A program made the translations under genes and the position numbers. From the NCBI GenBank assembly GCA_017476575.1, contig JAFUZO010000021.1:1-36663 (forward strand): 36,663 nt of DNA. Direction: 5' to 3'. Position 1 is the first letter of the stretch; each line of letters opens with the position of its first letter. The stretch is from Bacteroidales bacterium. GTDB lineage: Bacteria; Bacteroidota; Bacteroidia; Bacteroidales; UBA932. The notes under the pieces were generated by a model, which ran no database searches, was not told the DNA's origin, and saw only the letters and a program-made list of their open reading frames with translations. Shown here piece by piece: positions 7,863 to 16,047 of this stretch.

Positions 7863-9718
7863 CAGACGTGTTCGATGTCATCGTGGTCGGGGGGGGCCAT
7901 GCCGGATGTGAGGCTGCGATGGCCGCAGCTTCCATGGGCTCGTCCGTCCTGCTGGTTTCGCCGGACATGAACGGCTTTGCCAAGATGTCCTGCAACCCGG
8001 CGGTCGGCGGCATCGCCAAAGGACAGATTGTCCGGGAGATCGACGCGCTTGGCGGATGGACCGGCCGGGTCACGGATGCGGCGACGCTCCAGTTCCGGAT
8101 GCTCAACCGCTCAAAGGGGCCGGCGATGTGGAGTCCCCGGGCGCAGTGCGATAAACTCGCCTTTTCCCTGTGCTGGAGAAAAATTCTTGTAAATAATTGT
8201 AAATTAAATATTTATGCAGATTTCGCCGCAAATTTTCTCTTTGAGAATGAAAAAATTGCCGGGGTCCGCACCGTCACCGGGGCAATTTTCAAGTCTCGGG
8301 CCGTTGTTTTGACGGCCGGCACGTTCCTGAACGGGCGCATGTTTATCGGTCGGCACCATTTCGAGGGCGGGCGGATCGGCGAGCCGGCAGCTTATGGGTT
8401 GACGGAGCAGTTGGCTGCATTCGGAATTCCGACCCAGCGGATGAAGACGGGCACCCCGCCACGTATCGATATCCGCTCCGTCGACCTGTCCGCCCTTCCG
8501 GTCCAGGTCGGGGACGCCGAACCGGGCCGCTTCTCCTTCCTCCCGGAACCCTCGACGGTCCAGGCCGGAGCCCCGCAGATGGAGTGCTATATCCTCCATA
8601 CGAATCCCGAGGTCCACGACATCCTCCGGTCCGGCTTCGACCGGTCGCCGATGTTCACCGGGATGATCCAGGGTAGGGGCCCGCGCTATTGCCCGAGCAT
8701 CGAGGACAAGTTGCGGACTTTTGCCGACAAGGATTCGCACCAGTTGTTCCTGGAGCCCGAAGGGCGGGACAATCCAGAATATTATCTCCAAGGTTTTTCT
8801 TCCTCTCTGCCGCTTGATATTCAGTTGGATGCCCTGCATGCGATTCCCGGATTGGAGCGTGCCGAGGTTTTCAAGCCGGCCTATGCGGTCGAGTACGATT
8901 ATTTCGATCCGCAGTATCTCCGCTATTCGCTGGAGTCCCGCATCGTCGAGGGGCTGTTCCTTGCCGGGCAGGTCAACGGGACGACGGGCTATGAGGAGGC
9001 GGCAGCACAGGGGCTCATGGCCGGTATCAATGCCCATTTGAAAGTGCATGGAGAGGAGCCTTTCGTGCTCCGGCGCGACCAGGCCTATATCGGTGTTCTG
9101 ATTGATGATTTGGTCAACAAGGGGGTCGATGAACCTTACCGGATGTTCACGTCCCGGGCCGAATACCGGATTCTCCTGCGACAGGACAATGCGGATTTCC
9201 GATTGACTGCGCTGTCGCATTCCATCGGCCTGGCGGACGAGGCTCGCTATGCGGCGGTCTGCGAGAAAGAGGAGCAGGTGGAGCGGCTGGGGGCCCTCTG
9301 CGCGGAACGGAAGGTCCGTGGCGCGGCGGTCAACCCATATCTTTCTTCGGCGGGGTCTGCCCCCTTGACGGACTCGAAGCATCTGTCCGAGTTGGTTGCA
9401 CGACCGGAACTTTCCTTGGCCGAACTATTGAAAATTGTTCCATGTGGAACATTTCCTGCTGAAGTCGTGGAAGCGGTCGAGGTGGGCATCAAATATGCTG
9501 GTTATATCGAGCGGGAGAAGCTGCAAGCGGAGAAGAGCCACCGGTTGGAATACATCAAAATTCCGGCGAATTTCGATTTTGACCGAGTCTCCAGCCTTTC
9601 TATCGAATGTCGACAGAAATTGAAACGATATAAGCCTGAGACGATTGCCCAGGCTTCACGTATTTCCGGAGTCTCTCCGGCGGATATTTCTGTTTTACTC
9701 GTTTTCTTCGGTCGATAA
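7859..9718 (+). CDS. mnmG: tRNA uridine-5-carboxymethylaminomethyl modification enzyme MnmG
   Basis: A 619-residue FAD enzyme that with MnmE modifies wobble uridine 34 of several tRNAs. The FAD-binding motif [12 protein letters not shown] is at residues 9-20, and the family segments [33 protein letters not shown] and [17 protein letters not shown] are all visible. The C-terminal helical region for MnmE and tRNA binding is complete ([28 protein letters not shown]). Length is normal. Two oddities: an AT-rich block at about 8175-8300 (residues 106-147) in otherwise GC-rich DNA, and a ParB-site-like palindrome at 9436-9451 within codons 526-531. Its stop is 19 bases from the stop of convergent ruvA. 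Confidence 0.97.
   Translation: MTDVFDVIVVGGGHAGCEAAMAAASMGSSVLLVSPDMNGFAKMSCNPAVGGIAKGQIVREIDALGGWTGRVTDAATLQFRMLNRSKGPAMWSPRAQCDKLAFSLCWRKILVNNCKLNIYADFAANFLFENEKIAGVRTVTGAIFKSRAVVLTAGTFLNGRMFIGRHHFEGGRIGEPAAYGLTEQLAAFGIPTQRMKTGTPPRIDIRSVDLSALPVQVGDAEPGRFSFLPEPSTVQAGAPQMECYILHTNPEVHDILRSGFDRSPMFTGMIQGRGPRYCPSIEDKLRTFADKDSHQLFLEPEGRDNPEYYLQGFSSSLPLDIQLDALHAIPGLERAEVFKPAYAVEYDYFDPQYLRYSLESRIVEGLFLAGQVNGTTGYEEAAAQGLMAGINAHLKVHGEEPFVLRRDQAYIGVLIDDLVNKGVDEPYRMFTSRAEYRILLRQDNADFRLTALSHSIGLADEARYAAVCEKEEQVERLGALCAERKVRGAAVNPYLSSAGSAPLTDSKHLSELVARPELSLAELLKIVPCGTFPAEVVEAVEVGIKYAGYIEREKLQAEKSHRLEYIKIPANFDFDRVSSLSIECRQKLKRYKPETIAQASRISGVSPADISVLLVFFGR
9436..9451. promoter_or_regulatory. Candidate parS (ParB-binding) site 1, inside mnmG
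   Basis: TGTTCCATGTGGAACA is a 16-base palindrome with one central mismatch. It is one base away from TGTTCCACGTGGAACA, the GTTCC form of the widely conserved parS site. It is written in codons GTT CCA TGT GGA ACA, which all end in A or T although the gene mostly uses G- or C-ending codons. That suggests selection on the DNA itself. Binding is not demonstrated. Confidence 0.5.
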
Positions 9719-9719
9719 C

Positions 9720-9735
9720 TGTTCCTCGTGGAACG
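9720..9735. promoter_or_regulatory. Candidate parS site 2, mnmG-ruvA gap
   Basis: TGTTCCTCGTGGAACG keeps both five-base arms (GTTCC and GGAAC) and differs from TGTTCCACGTGGAACA at two positions. It occupies nearly the whole 19-base space between the mnmG and ruvA stop codons. Confidence 0.45.
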
Positions 9736-9737
9736 AC

Positions 9738-10325
9738 TTATAGCCGCTTCAGTGCAGCTTTGATGATCTCCTCGACCTTGGCTTTCGGATGGTCCCTGAG
9801 AATCCCGGGCAGGACTTTCGTGATATTGGCCTTGGAGAAACCGAGCATGACGAGGGCCGTCGTTGCCTCATCTGCCACGGCGCTGCTGTCCACCTTGAAA
9901 ATGGTTCCGGAATCGCAGCCGGCCCCTTTGACGATTTTGTCTTTCAACTCGAGCACGAGGCGCTGGGCACTCTTGAGGCCGATGCCTTTGACGCTTTTGA
10001 TCTTGTTGACATCCTCGGCGAGGATGGCTTGCCGGATTTCGTCGGAGGTCAGGGAGGAGAGCATCATCCGGGCCGAAGCGACGCCGATACCGGATACGCC
10101 GATCAGAAGGCGGAAGAGTTCCCGTTCATCCCGGGTGGCGAATCCGTAGTACAATTCTTCGTCCTCGCGGATGTAATGATGGATGTAGGCGACCGTCTGG
10201 GTCTGCTGCTGCAAGGCTTCATAAGTCTGCAGGGAGATCAGGATGCTGTAGCCGATCCCTTGGTTCTCGAGAATCAGCTCAGTCGGGGTCAGTTCGATGA
10301 TTTGTCCTTTGATGTAGTCTATCAT
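9738..10325 (-). CDS. ruvA: Holliday junction DNA helicase subunit RuvA
   Basis: A 195-residue protein that binds four-way DNA junctions and loads the RuvB motor for branch migration. The OB-fold domain begins MIDYIKGQIIELTPTELIL with the typical GIGYSILIS strand. The two helix-hairpin-helix motifs are LIGVSGIGVASARMML and SVKGIGLKSAQRLVLELKDKI. The C-terminal RuvB-contacting domain (EATTALVMLGFSKANITKVL) is present, and length is normal. Convergent with mnmG, divergent from sufS. The start codon lies four bases past a full -33/-7 promoter. Confidence 0.97.
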   Translation of the reverse strand: MIDYIKGQIIELTPTELILENQGIGYSILISLQTYEALQQQTQTVAYIHHYIREDEELYYGFATRDERELFRLLIGVSGIGVASARMMLSSLTSDEIRQAILAEDVNKIKSVKGIGLKSAQRLVLELKDKIVKGAGCDSGTIFKVDSSAVADEATTALVMLGFSKANITKVLPGILRDHPKAKVEEIIKAALKRL

Positions 10326-10329
10326 ATTG

Positions 10330-10360
10330 CAAAATTATGTAAATTTGCAGACTTATCCAA
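10330..10360 (-). promoter_or_regulatory. ruvA promoter, -33 TTG and -7 TAATTTTG
   Basis: On the minus strand, TTG (10360-10358) is followed after 20 bases by TAATTTTG (10337-10330), the Bacteroidetes spacing. Only four bases (CAAT) separate the box from the ruvA ATG, so the mRNA is probably leaderless. Confidence 0.7.
10340..10347 (+). promoter_or_regulatory. -7 promoter element of the suf genes
   Basis: TAAATTTG matches TAnnTTTG, 19 bases before the sufS ATG. It lies within the spacer of the divergent ruvA promoter, so the two cannot both be occupied by RNA polymerase. Confidence 0.6.
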
Positions 10361-10366
10361 CGACAC

Positions 10367-11593
10367 ATGAAGATACAAGATATCAGAAGCCAGTTTCCCA
10401 TCCTTGCCGATACGGTCTACGGCAAGCCGCTGGTCTATCTGGACAATGCGGCTACCGCCCAGCGCCCGCAGTCCGTGGTGGACAAGGAGGCGGAACTGTC
10501 GCTCCATACGAATGCCAATATCCACCGCGCCGTCCACTCCCTGGCTGTCCGGGCGACCGAAGAATACGAAGCAACCCGTGACTTCATCCGGGACTTCATC
10601 CATGCCGGGAGCCGCGAAGAGATTATCTTCACTTCCGGGACGACGGCGTCCATCAACCTGGTCGCTTTCTCGTTCGGGGAGGCTTTCATCCACGAAGGGG
10701 ACGAGGTTATCGTCTCGGCGGCAGAGCATCACTCCAATATTGTCCCTTGGCAGATGATGTGCGGTCGCAAGAAGGCGTTCCTCAAAGTCCTTGACATTGA
10801 CGGAAACGGCGGGTTGGACATCGACTCCCTCGGAAAATTGATTTCTCAACGCACGAGAATCGTTGCTATTTCGCACATTTCCAATGTGTTGGGGCTTGTC
10901 AACCCTGTGAAGGAAATCGTGCGGATCTGTCACGAGAAGGGTGTGCCGGTACTTATCGACGGCGCCCAGGGCATCGTACATGAGAACGTGGATGTCCAGG
11001 ACCTGGACTGCGACTTCTATGCCTTCTCCGGCCATAAGATCTACGCAGCGACGGGGACGGGGGTCCTGTACGGCAAGCGGAAATGGCTCGATGCAATGCC
11101 TCCCTTCCTGGGCGGCGGCGAGATGATCGAAACGGTCCGGTTCAGCGGTACGACCTACGCTCCGCTGCCGGAAAAATTCGAAGCCGGGACGCAGCATGTA
11201 AACGGTATTCCGACCTTGCGACCGGCCATCGTTTTTTTACAATCTTGCGCGCAGGTTCCGGAAGTGCTTGATTATCAAAGAAAAATAAAAGAATACGTGT
11301 ACGAGAGTCTGACAAGCGACCCTCGGGTGACTCTTTATGGCGTTCCACGTAGAACAGAAGATAAGATTCCGCTCTTTTCCTTCACGGTGAAGGGCGTCCA
11401 TCACGAGGACCTGGCTCTCATCATGGACAAGATGGGGATTGCCCTGCGTTCCGGGCAGATGTGTGCCGAGCCGCTCATGGACTGCTACGGTGTCACCGGT
11501 ATGCTCCGGGCCTCCTTTGCCCCATACAATACGATGGAAGAAGCGGAGTATTTTGTGGAATGTCTAGGTAAGGCGATAGCGATGCTGACTTGA
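10367..11593 (+). CDS. sufS: Cysteine desulfurase SufS
   Basis: A 408-residue pyridoxal-phosphate enzyme of the group II cysteine desulfurases, which takes sulfur from cysteine for Fe-S cluster assembly. The PLP lysine is Lys224 in SGHKIYAATGTGVLYG and the sulfur-carrying cysteine is Cys366 in ALRSGQMCAEP. The VYLDNAATAQRPQSVVD opening and EHHSNIVPWQ (His121 region) are typical. sufE, which accepts the persulfide, follows 34 bases downstream, then a SufT-like gene. SufB, SufC and SufD are not in the window. A ParB-site-like sequence lies across codons 325-330, including a rare AGA. Confidence 0.96.
   Translation: MKIQDIRSQFPILADTVYGKPLVYLDNAATAQRPQSVVDKEAELSLHTNANIHRAVHSLAVRATEEYEATRDFIRDFIHAGSREEIIFTSGTTASINLVAFSFGEAFIHEGDEVIVSAAEHHSNIVPWQMMCGRKKAFLKVLDIDGNGGLDIDSLGKLISQRTRIVAISHISNVLGLVNPVKEIVRICHEKGVPVLIDGAQGIVHENVDVQDLDCDFYAFSGHKIYAATGTGVLYGKRKWLDAMPPFLGGGEMIETVRFSGTTYAPLPEKFEAGTQHVNGIPTLRPAIVFLQSCAQVPEVLDYQRKIKEYVYESLTSDPRVTLYGVPRRTEDKIPLFSFTVKGVHHEDLALIMDKMGIALRSGQMCAEPLMDCYGVTGMLRASFAPYNTMEEAEYFVECLGKAIAMLT
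11341..11356. promoter_or_regulatory. Candidate parS site 3, inside sufS
   Basis: CGTTCCACGTAGAACA differs at two positions from TGTTCCACGTGGAACA and keeps the CACGT core. The codons across it include GTT, CCA, CGT, AGA and ACA, with AGA rare here. This again suggests that the DNA sequence itself is constrained. Confidence 0.45.
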
Positions 11594-11627
11594 AATGGTC
11601 CGGTCAGCCCGGGCATGACGAAAAAGA

Positions 11628-12047
11628 ATGGATATGACCTTAGCAGAAAAGAAGCAGGAAGTCATCGAAGAGTTCTCGATGTACGACGAATGGCTGGACA
11701 AGTACGAGTATCTGATCGAACTCGGAAAGGCGCTCGATACCTATCCCGAGACGGACAAGACAGAGGAGCGGCTGATCAAGGGATGCCAGTCCCGGGTCTG
11801 GCTGGACTATACGCTCAAGGACGGGCGGTTGTTCTTCACGGCGGACAGCGATGCCATCATTACCAAGGGCATCATTTCCTTGCTCATCAGCGTTTACTCC
11901 GGGCGCACACCGGAGGAAATCGCGCAGGATGACTTTTCCTTCATCGACGAGATCGGGCTGAAGGAGAACTTGTCCCCGACCCGTGCGAACGGCCTGGTCT
12001 CGATGGTCGCCACCATCCGCCGGGCGGCCCAGGAGGCCTCTTTGTGA
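11628..12047 (+). CDS. sufE: SufE-family sulfur acceptor
   Basis: A 139-residue protein that accepts persulfide sulfur from SufS and stimulates it. The signature is IKGCQSRVWL, with the acceptor Cys53; the following acidic/hydrophobic part (FTADSDAIITKGIISLLISVYSGRTPEEI) is standard for the family. An in-frame ATG two codons downstream is an equally possible start. It lies between sufS and the SufT-like gene on the same strand, with gaps of 34 and 39 bases, so one transcript is likely. Confidence 0.95.
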   Translation: MDMTLAEKKQEVIEEFSMYDEWLDKYEYLIELGKALDTYPETDKTEERLIKGCQSRVWLDYTLKDGRLFFTADSDAIITKGIISLLISVYSGRTPEEIAQDDFSFIDEIGLKENLSPTRANGLVSMVATIRRAAQEASL

Positions 12048-12086
12048 TTTTTATCGGGAGGAACACGTGGAGAAATTTAAAAGACG

Positions 12087-12473
12087 ATGGAAGAGAAACA
12101 AAACAACGAAGTCCTGACGGCGGAGGATGTGAAGGCCCTCCAGCCGCTTTATGCCGATGTGATCCTGGCCCTCAAACAAGTCTACGATCCGGAGATTCCG
12201 GTCAACATCTATGACCTTGGCCTGATCTATGAGCTCGATATCAACAAAGACCGGGAGGTTTCCATCCTCATGACTTTCACAGCCCCGAACTGCCCGATGG
12301 CCGACGAGGTAATCCAGGAGGTCCAGGAGAGCGTGGAGGACGTTCCCGGCGTCACGAAATGTACCATCGAACTGACCTTCGAGCCGGTCTGGGACCGCAG
12401 CATGCTCTCCGAGGAAGCTCGCGTGGAGCTCGGGCTGGATTACGAAGAGGATGATTACGGAAAACTGGAATAA
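12087..12473 (+). CDS. sufT: SufT-like Fe-S assembly protein (DUF59/MIP18)
   Basis: A 128-residue protein with a DUF59 (MIP18-like) domain. The motif YDPEIPVNIYDLGLIYEL is characteristic, followed by MTFTAPNCPMADEVIQEV with the conserved cysteine. Family members help mature Fe-S proteins or transfer clusters, and the position right after sufS-sufE supports that role. The stop codon (TAA) is directly followed by the folK start, so the genes are tightly coupled. Confidence 0.92.
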   Translation: MEEKQNNEVLTAEDVKALQPLYADVILALKQVYDPEIPVNIYDLGLIYELDINKDREVSILMTFTAPNCPMADEVIQEVQESVEDVPGVTKCTIELTFEPVWDRSMLSEEARVELGLDYEEDDYGKLE

Positions 12474-12956
12474 ATGGCTTACGTCAGCGTATATCTCGGC
12501 CTGGGAAGCAATCTGGGCAACCGGCTCCGGAACATCGAGTCGGCCCTGACGTTGCTGGACAGCCGCCTGGGAACGCATTATACGTCGCTGTCCCGGGTTA
12601 TCGAGACGGACTCCTGGGGGTTCAAGGGGGACAAGTTCCTCAACGCTTGTGTCCTCTACCGGATCCATCGTGAGGAAGATACGCAGGCGCAATGTTCCCA
12701 CATCCTCCGCATCTGCAAAGAAATCGAGCAGAACCTCGGACGGCCGGTGGATACAACCTACGATGCGGAAGGACGCCGCATCTACCACAACCGGACCATG
12801 GACATCGATATCCTCTTCTATGGGTCTGAACATATTGATACAGAAACGCTTACTATTCCGCACCCCCTGATCCGCCAGCGTCCTTTCGTCATGCTCCCCC
12901 TTCAGGAAATCGCAAAACCCTCCCTCCGCGCCGCTTTTCCGGAGATTTTTGTGTAA
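12474..12956 (+). CDS. folK: 2-amino-4-hydroxy-6-hydroxymethyldihydropteridine diphosphokinase
   Basis: A 160-residue HPPK enzyme that transfers pyrophosphate from ATP to 6-hydroxymethyl-7,8-dihydropterin in folate synthesis. It has the LGLGSNLGNRLRNIESAL N-terminus and the metal/ATP motif RTMDIDILFYG, followed by IPHPLIRQRPFVMLPLQEIA. The two metal-binding aspartates are in DIDIL. No base separates it from the SufT-like gene. Its TAA stop is the first part of the TAACTTTG promoter box of glyS. Confidence 0.96.
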   Translation: MAYVSVYLGLGSNLGNRLRNIESALTLLDSRLGTHYTSLSRVIETDSWGFKGDKFLNACVLYRIHREEDTQAQCSHILRICKEIEQNLGRPVDTTYDAEGRRIYHNRTMDIDILFYGSEHIDTETLTIPHPLIRQRPFVMLPLQEIAKPSLRAAFPEIFV

Positions 12957-12961
12957 CTTTG
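12954..12961 (+). promoter_or_regulatory. -7 promoter element of glyS
   Basis: TAACTTTG matches TAnnTTTG, 19 bases before the glyS ATG. It overlaps the folK stop codon. Confidence 0.65.
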
Positions 12962-12980
12962 CACGCAATTTTATATAGAT

Positions 12981-14519
12981 ATGACACAGGAAGAACTTTT
13001 CAAGGTGCTGGTGGCCCACTGCAAGGAGTACGGCTTCATTTTCCCCTCCAGCGAGATTTATGACGGGCTTGCCGCCGTGTACGACTATGGTCAGATGGGT
13101 GTACAGCTCAAGAACAACATCAAGGATTACTGGTGGGAGGCGATGACGCGGCTCAACGAGAATATCGTCGGTATCGACTCCTGCGTGTTCATGCATCCCA
13201 AGACCTGGGTCGCCTCCGGCCATGTCGCCGCCTTCAACGATCCTCTCATCGACAACAAGGATTCCAAGAAGCGCTATCGCGCCGACGTCCTCATCGAGGA
13301 CTACCTGGCGAAGATCGAGGAGAAGATCGACAAGGAGGTTGCGAAGGGCCGCAAACGCTTCGGCGACGCCTTCGACGAGGCGCAGTTCCGTGCCACCAAC
13401 CCGAACGTCCTTCGCGAGAAGGCCAAGTACGACGAGGTCCACGGGCGCTACCTCAAGGCCGAGGAGGCGAACGACCTGGGCGAGTACAAGCAGATCATCC
13501 TCGACTGCGGTATTGTCTGCCCGATCTCCGGTACGGCCAACTGGACCGACGTCCGCCAGTTCAACCTTATGTTCTCGACTTCCCTTTCCAATACCGGGGC
13601 GACCGACGACAAGATCTACCTCCGCCCGGAGACCGCCCAGGGCATCTTTGTCGAATACCTCAACGTCCAGAAGACCGGACGCATGAAGATCCCTTTCGGT
13701 ATCGCCCAGATCGGCAAGGCCTTCCGCAACGAGATCGTCGCCCGTCAGTTCATCTTCCGCATGCGCGAGTTCGAGCAGATGGAGATGGAGTTTTTCTGCA
13801 AGCCGGGCACCGAGATGGAATGGTTCGCCAAGTGGAAGGAGAACCGCATGAAGTGGCATGTCAACCTCGGCATGGGCGAGGAAAATTACCGGTTCCATGA
13901 CCATGAGAAGCTGGCCCACTACGCAAATGCCGCCACTGACATCGAATTCAACTTCCCGTTCGGATTCAAGGAACTCGAAGGCATCCACAGCCGGACTGAC
14001 TTCGACCTTGGCAACCACCAGAAACTCAGCGGCAAGAAGATCCAGTACTTCGATCCCGAAACCGGCGAGAGCTACGTCCCTTACTGTGTCGAGACATCCA
14101 TCGGCGTCGACCGTATGACCCTTGCGGTGCTCTCCCATGCCTATACCGTAGAAAAGCTGGAGAATGGCGAAGAGCGCGTTGTGATGAAGATTCCTGCCCC
14201 GCTTGCTCCGGTCAAGGTCGCCGTCCTTCCGCTCGTCAAGAAGGACGGTCTCCCGGAAATCGCCCAGAAGGTCGTGGACGAACTCAAGTACGACTTCTCC
14301 TACCAGTACGACGAGAAGGATTCTATCGGCAAGCGCTACCGCCGCCAGGACGCCATCGGTACCCCGTTCTGCGTCACCATCGACCATGATACCGTGAGCG
14401 ACGGCACCGTCACCGTCCGCGATCGCGACACGATGGCTCAGGAGCGCGTCAAGATCGAAGACCTCCGCGCCCTTATCGACAAGAAGGTCTCCCTCACGAA
14501 TCTCCTGCGGAACCTGTAG
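12981..14519 (+). CDS. glyS: Glycine--tRNA ligase (alpha2 type)
   Basis: A 512-residue class II aminoacyl-tRNA synthetase of the homodimeric type, not the alpha2-beta2 tetramer type. It begins with KVLVAHCKEYGFIFPSSEIY and has GLAAVYDYGQMGVQLKNNIK. Motif 2 is KAFRNEIVARQFIFRMREFEQ and motif 3 is in VETSIGVDRMTLAVL. The C-terminal anticodon-binding domain (APVKVAVLPLVKKDGL...GTPFCVTIDHDTVSDGTVTVRDRD) is complete. It has its own promoter and is followed by a strong hairpin. Codon use is strongly biased to C/G-ending codons, as expected for a highly expressed gene. Confidence 0.97.
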   Translation: MTQEELFKVLVAHCKEYGFIFPSSEIYDGLAAVYDYGQMGVQLKNNIKDYWWEAMTRLNENIVGIDSCVFMHPKTWVASGHVAAFNDPLIDNKDSKKRYRADVLIEDYLAKIEEKIDKEVAKGRKRFGDAFDEAQFRATNPNVLREKAKYDEVHGRYLKAEEANDLGEYKQIILDCGIVCPISGTANWTDVRQFNLMFSTSLSNTGATDDKIYLRPETAQGIFVEYLNVQKTGRMKIPFGIAQIGKAFRNEIVARQFIFRMREFEQMEMEFFCKPGTEMEWFAKWKENRMKWHVNLGMGEENYRFHDHEKLAHYANAATDIEFNFPFGFKELEGIHSRTDFDLGNHQKLSGKKIQYFDPETGESYVPYCVETSIGVDRMTLAVLSHAYTVEKLENGEERVVMKIPAPLAPVKVAVLPLVKKDGLPEIAQKVVDELKYDFSYQYDEKDSIGKRYRRQDAIGTPFCVTIDHDTVSDGTVTVRDRDTMAQERVKIEDLRALIDKKVSLTNLLRNL

Positions 14520-14544
14520 GCCTCAGGAAGACAATGGAAGGTCT

Positions 14545-14590
14545 GGCTGCCTGCCCACCGGATACGGGAAGGGGCAGGCAGCCTGGTTTG
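14545..14590 (+). terminator. Hairpin after glyS
   Basis: GGCTGCCTGCCC (14545-14556) pairs perfectly with GGGCAGGCAGCC (14572-14583), giving 12 bp with a 15-base loop. TGGTTTGTTG follows, which is only moderately T-rich. Probable intrinsic terminator for glyS. Confidence 0.65.
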
Positions 14591-14705
14591 TTGTCCTCCA
14601 TGGAAAGGTTTATGAGAGCCGGCCCCTTTCCACTGTTTTGACGGCCCCGTCTTCCCTGTCCGGGCTTTTTTGATCTCACACGCAAGGTTTTCAGGAAAAG
14701 TCGAT

Positions 14706-14713
14706 TATATTTG
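14706..14713 (+). promoter_or_regulatory. -7 promoter element of the serpin gene
   Basis: TATATTTG matches TAnnTTTG, 17 bases before the serpin ATG. Confidence 0.65.
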
Positions 14714-14730
14714 TAGAAAACGATGACACT

Positions 14731-16023
14731 ATGAAAACGACTGACCTGATATTCCTTGCCCTTGCCGTGACCGCTTGCTCCGGCCTTCCTGTGGACGAGG
14801 GACCGGAGGGACCCGTTCTCGATCCGATTTCTGTCTCTTCCCCGGTCCCGTCGGAAGCGGTTCCGGCCGTGGTCCTGGACGCGACGCAGCAGGGTTATGT
14901 CCGCGCGGGCAATGCGCTTGCGTTCCGTTTCTTGACGAAACTCTACAAGGAGAATCCCAAGGACATCATCTGTTCCCCGCTCAGCCTCCAATATGCCCTG
15001 GCCATGGCGGTCAACGGAGCGGAAGGCGAGACGGCGACAGAAATCCTCGGTGTCCTCGGCTACGGAGCGGAGGGCGTGGAGGCGCTCAACGTTTATTCGA
15101 AAACCATGATGGAGCAGCTGCCTGCTGTTGACCTCGATGTGGCGCTCCGACTGGCCGATGCCCTGATTGTCAACGACCGCTACACGCTTCTTCCTTCCTA
15201 CAAGGAAACGATTGAAACACATTATTATGCGGCAGTCGAAAGCCTGCCCTTCTCCGACCCGCAACGGGTCCTCGACCGGATCAACGAATGGGCCCGTCGC
15301 AATACCGAAGGCCTGATCGACCCGTTGCTGGACAGCCTCGATCCTTCGATCGTCTCCGTCCTTATGAACGCCCTGTATTTCAGGGCCCGGTGGCAGGGGG
15401 GCGATGAAAATCCGATGTTCTCCCCCGACCTGACCAGTGAAAGGGCCTTCCACCCGGACGAAGGGGAAGAGAAACTTCTGCCTTTCATGGAAACCACCGG
15501 CCGGTTCCCATACGCGGAAACGGAGACCTTCCAGATTCTCGGTCTTCCGTATGCACAGGGAAAGTTCTACATGTATATCCTTCTACCTAAGGAAAGGGGG
15601 TTGACCCGGCTGATGGAAGAACTTCCGACCCTGTCCTGGACCGATCTGGCGGCCACCTTGGAGACGGATGGCGAAGTCCGGCTCCGCCTGCCGAAGTTCG
15701 ACATCGAAGGGAGCTACGGCCTCAACGGACTGCTTCAGTCGCTCGGCATGAATTCGGCCTTCATCCCCGGTCTCGCCGACTTCGGTGGCATGTTCGATGC
15801 TCCGGGAACGGACTTCTATATCAGCGAGGTCCTGCAGAAAGCCAAGATTTCCGTCGCCGAATGGGGGACGGAAGCCGCTGCCGTGACCGTCATCTTCAAG
15901 GAGACCACTTCGATCGAGCCCGGCGACTACATCAAATTCACCGCCGACCACCCCTTCGTCTTTCTCATCGGCGAACAGACGTCCGGCGCCCTCCTTTTCG
16001 AAGGGGTCTTCACCGGGAAATAA
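14731..16023 (+). CDS. Serpin-family lipoprotein (serine protease inhibitor)
   Basis: A 430-residue serpin with a lipoprotein signal; the lipidated cysteine is probably Cys16 in AVTAC. A Pro/Ser-rich linker to about residue 50 is followed by the serpin fold: NIICSPLS-like DIICSPLSLQYALAMAVNGA, LMNALYFRARW, PKFDIEG and the C-terminal ADHPFVFLI. The reactive-centre hinge GTEAAAVT is at 379-386 with small residues, as in inhibitory serpins. By standard numbering from Thr380 as P14, P1-P1' would be Thr393-Ser394. It would trap serine (or possibly cysteine) proteases at the cell surface by suicide inhibition; the target protease is unknown. Transcribed alone or with the following regulator-like gene, which has its own promoter box 12 bases past this stop. 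Confidence 0.92.
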   Translation: MKTTDLIFLALAVTACSGLPVDEGPEGPVLDPISVSSPVPSEAVPAVVLDATQQGYVRAGNALAFRFLTKLYKENPKDIICSPLSLQYALAMAVNGAEGETATEILGVLGYGAEGVEALNVYSKTMMEQLPAVDLDVALRLADALIVNDRYTLLPSYKETIETHYYAAVESLPFSDPQRVLDRINEWARRNTEGLIDPLLDSLDPSIVSVLMNALYFRARWQGGDENPMFSPDLTSERAFHPDEGEEKLLPFMETTGRFPYAETETFQILGLPYAQGKFYMYILLPKERGLTRLMEELPTLSWTDLAATLETDGEVRLRLPKFDIEGSYGLNGLLQSLGMNSAFIPGLADFGGMFDAPGTDFYISEVLQKAKISVAEWGTEAAAVTVIFKETTSIEPGDYIKFTADHPFVFLIGEQTSGALLFEGVFTGK

Positions 16024-16035
16024 CTATTTTTTCCG

Positions 16036-16043
16036 TATCTTTG
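16036..16043 (+). promoter_or_regulatory. -7 promoter element of the TPR/HTH gene
   Basis: TATCTTTG matches TAnnTTTG and is only four bases (TGCC) before the ATG at 16048, so a leaderless mRNA is likely. Confidence 0.65.
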
Positions 16044-16047
16044 TGCC

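Noticed and set aside
10353..10361. TTATCCAAC before sufS as a DnaA box
   Set aside because: A single imperfect match, with no cluster, no AT-rich unwinding region and no dnaA gene nearby.
12059..12074. CACGTG core before the SufT-like gene as a fourth parS site
   Set aside because: Only the core and part of one arm match; the left arm reads AGGAA where TGTTC is expected.
12051..14387. A 778-codon open frame on the minus strand opposite sufT-folK-glyS
   Set aside because: It mirrors genes with strong C/G-ending codon bias, has no recognisable domain and no promoter box; antisense openness is expected here.
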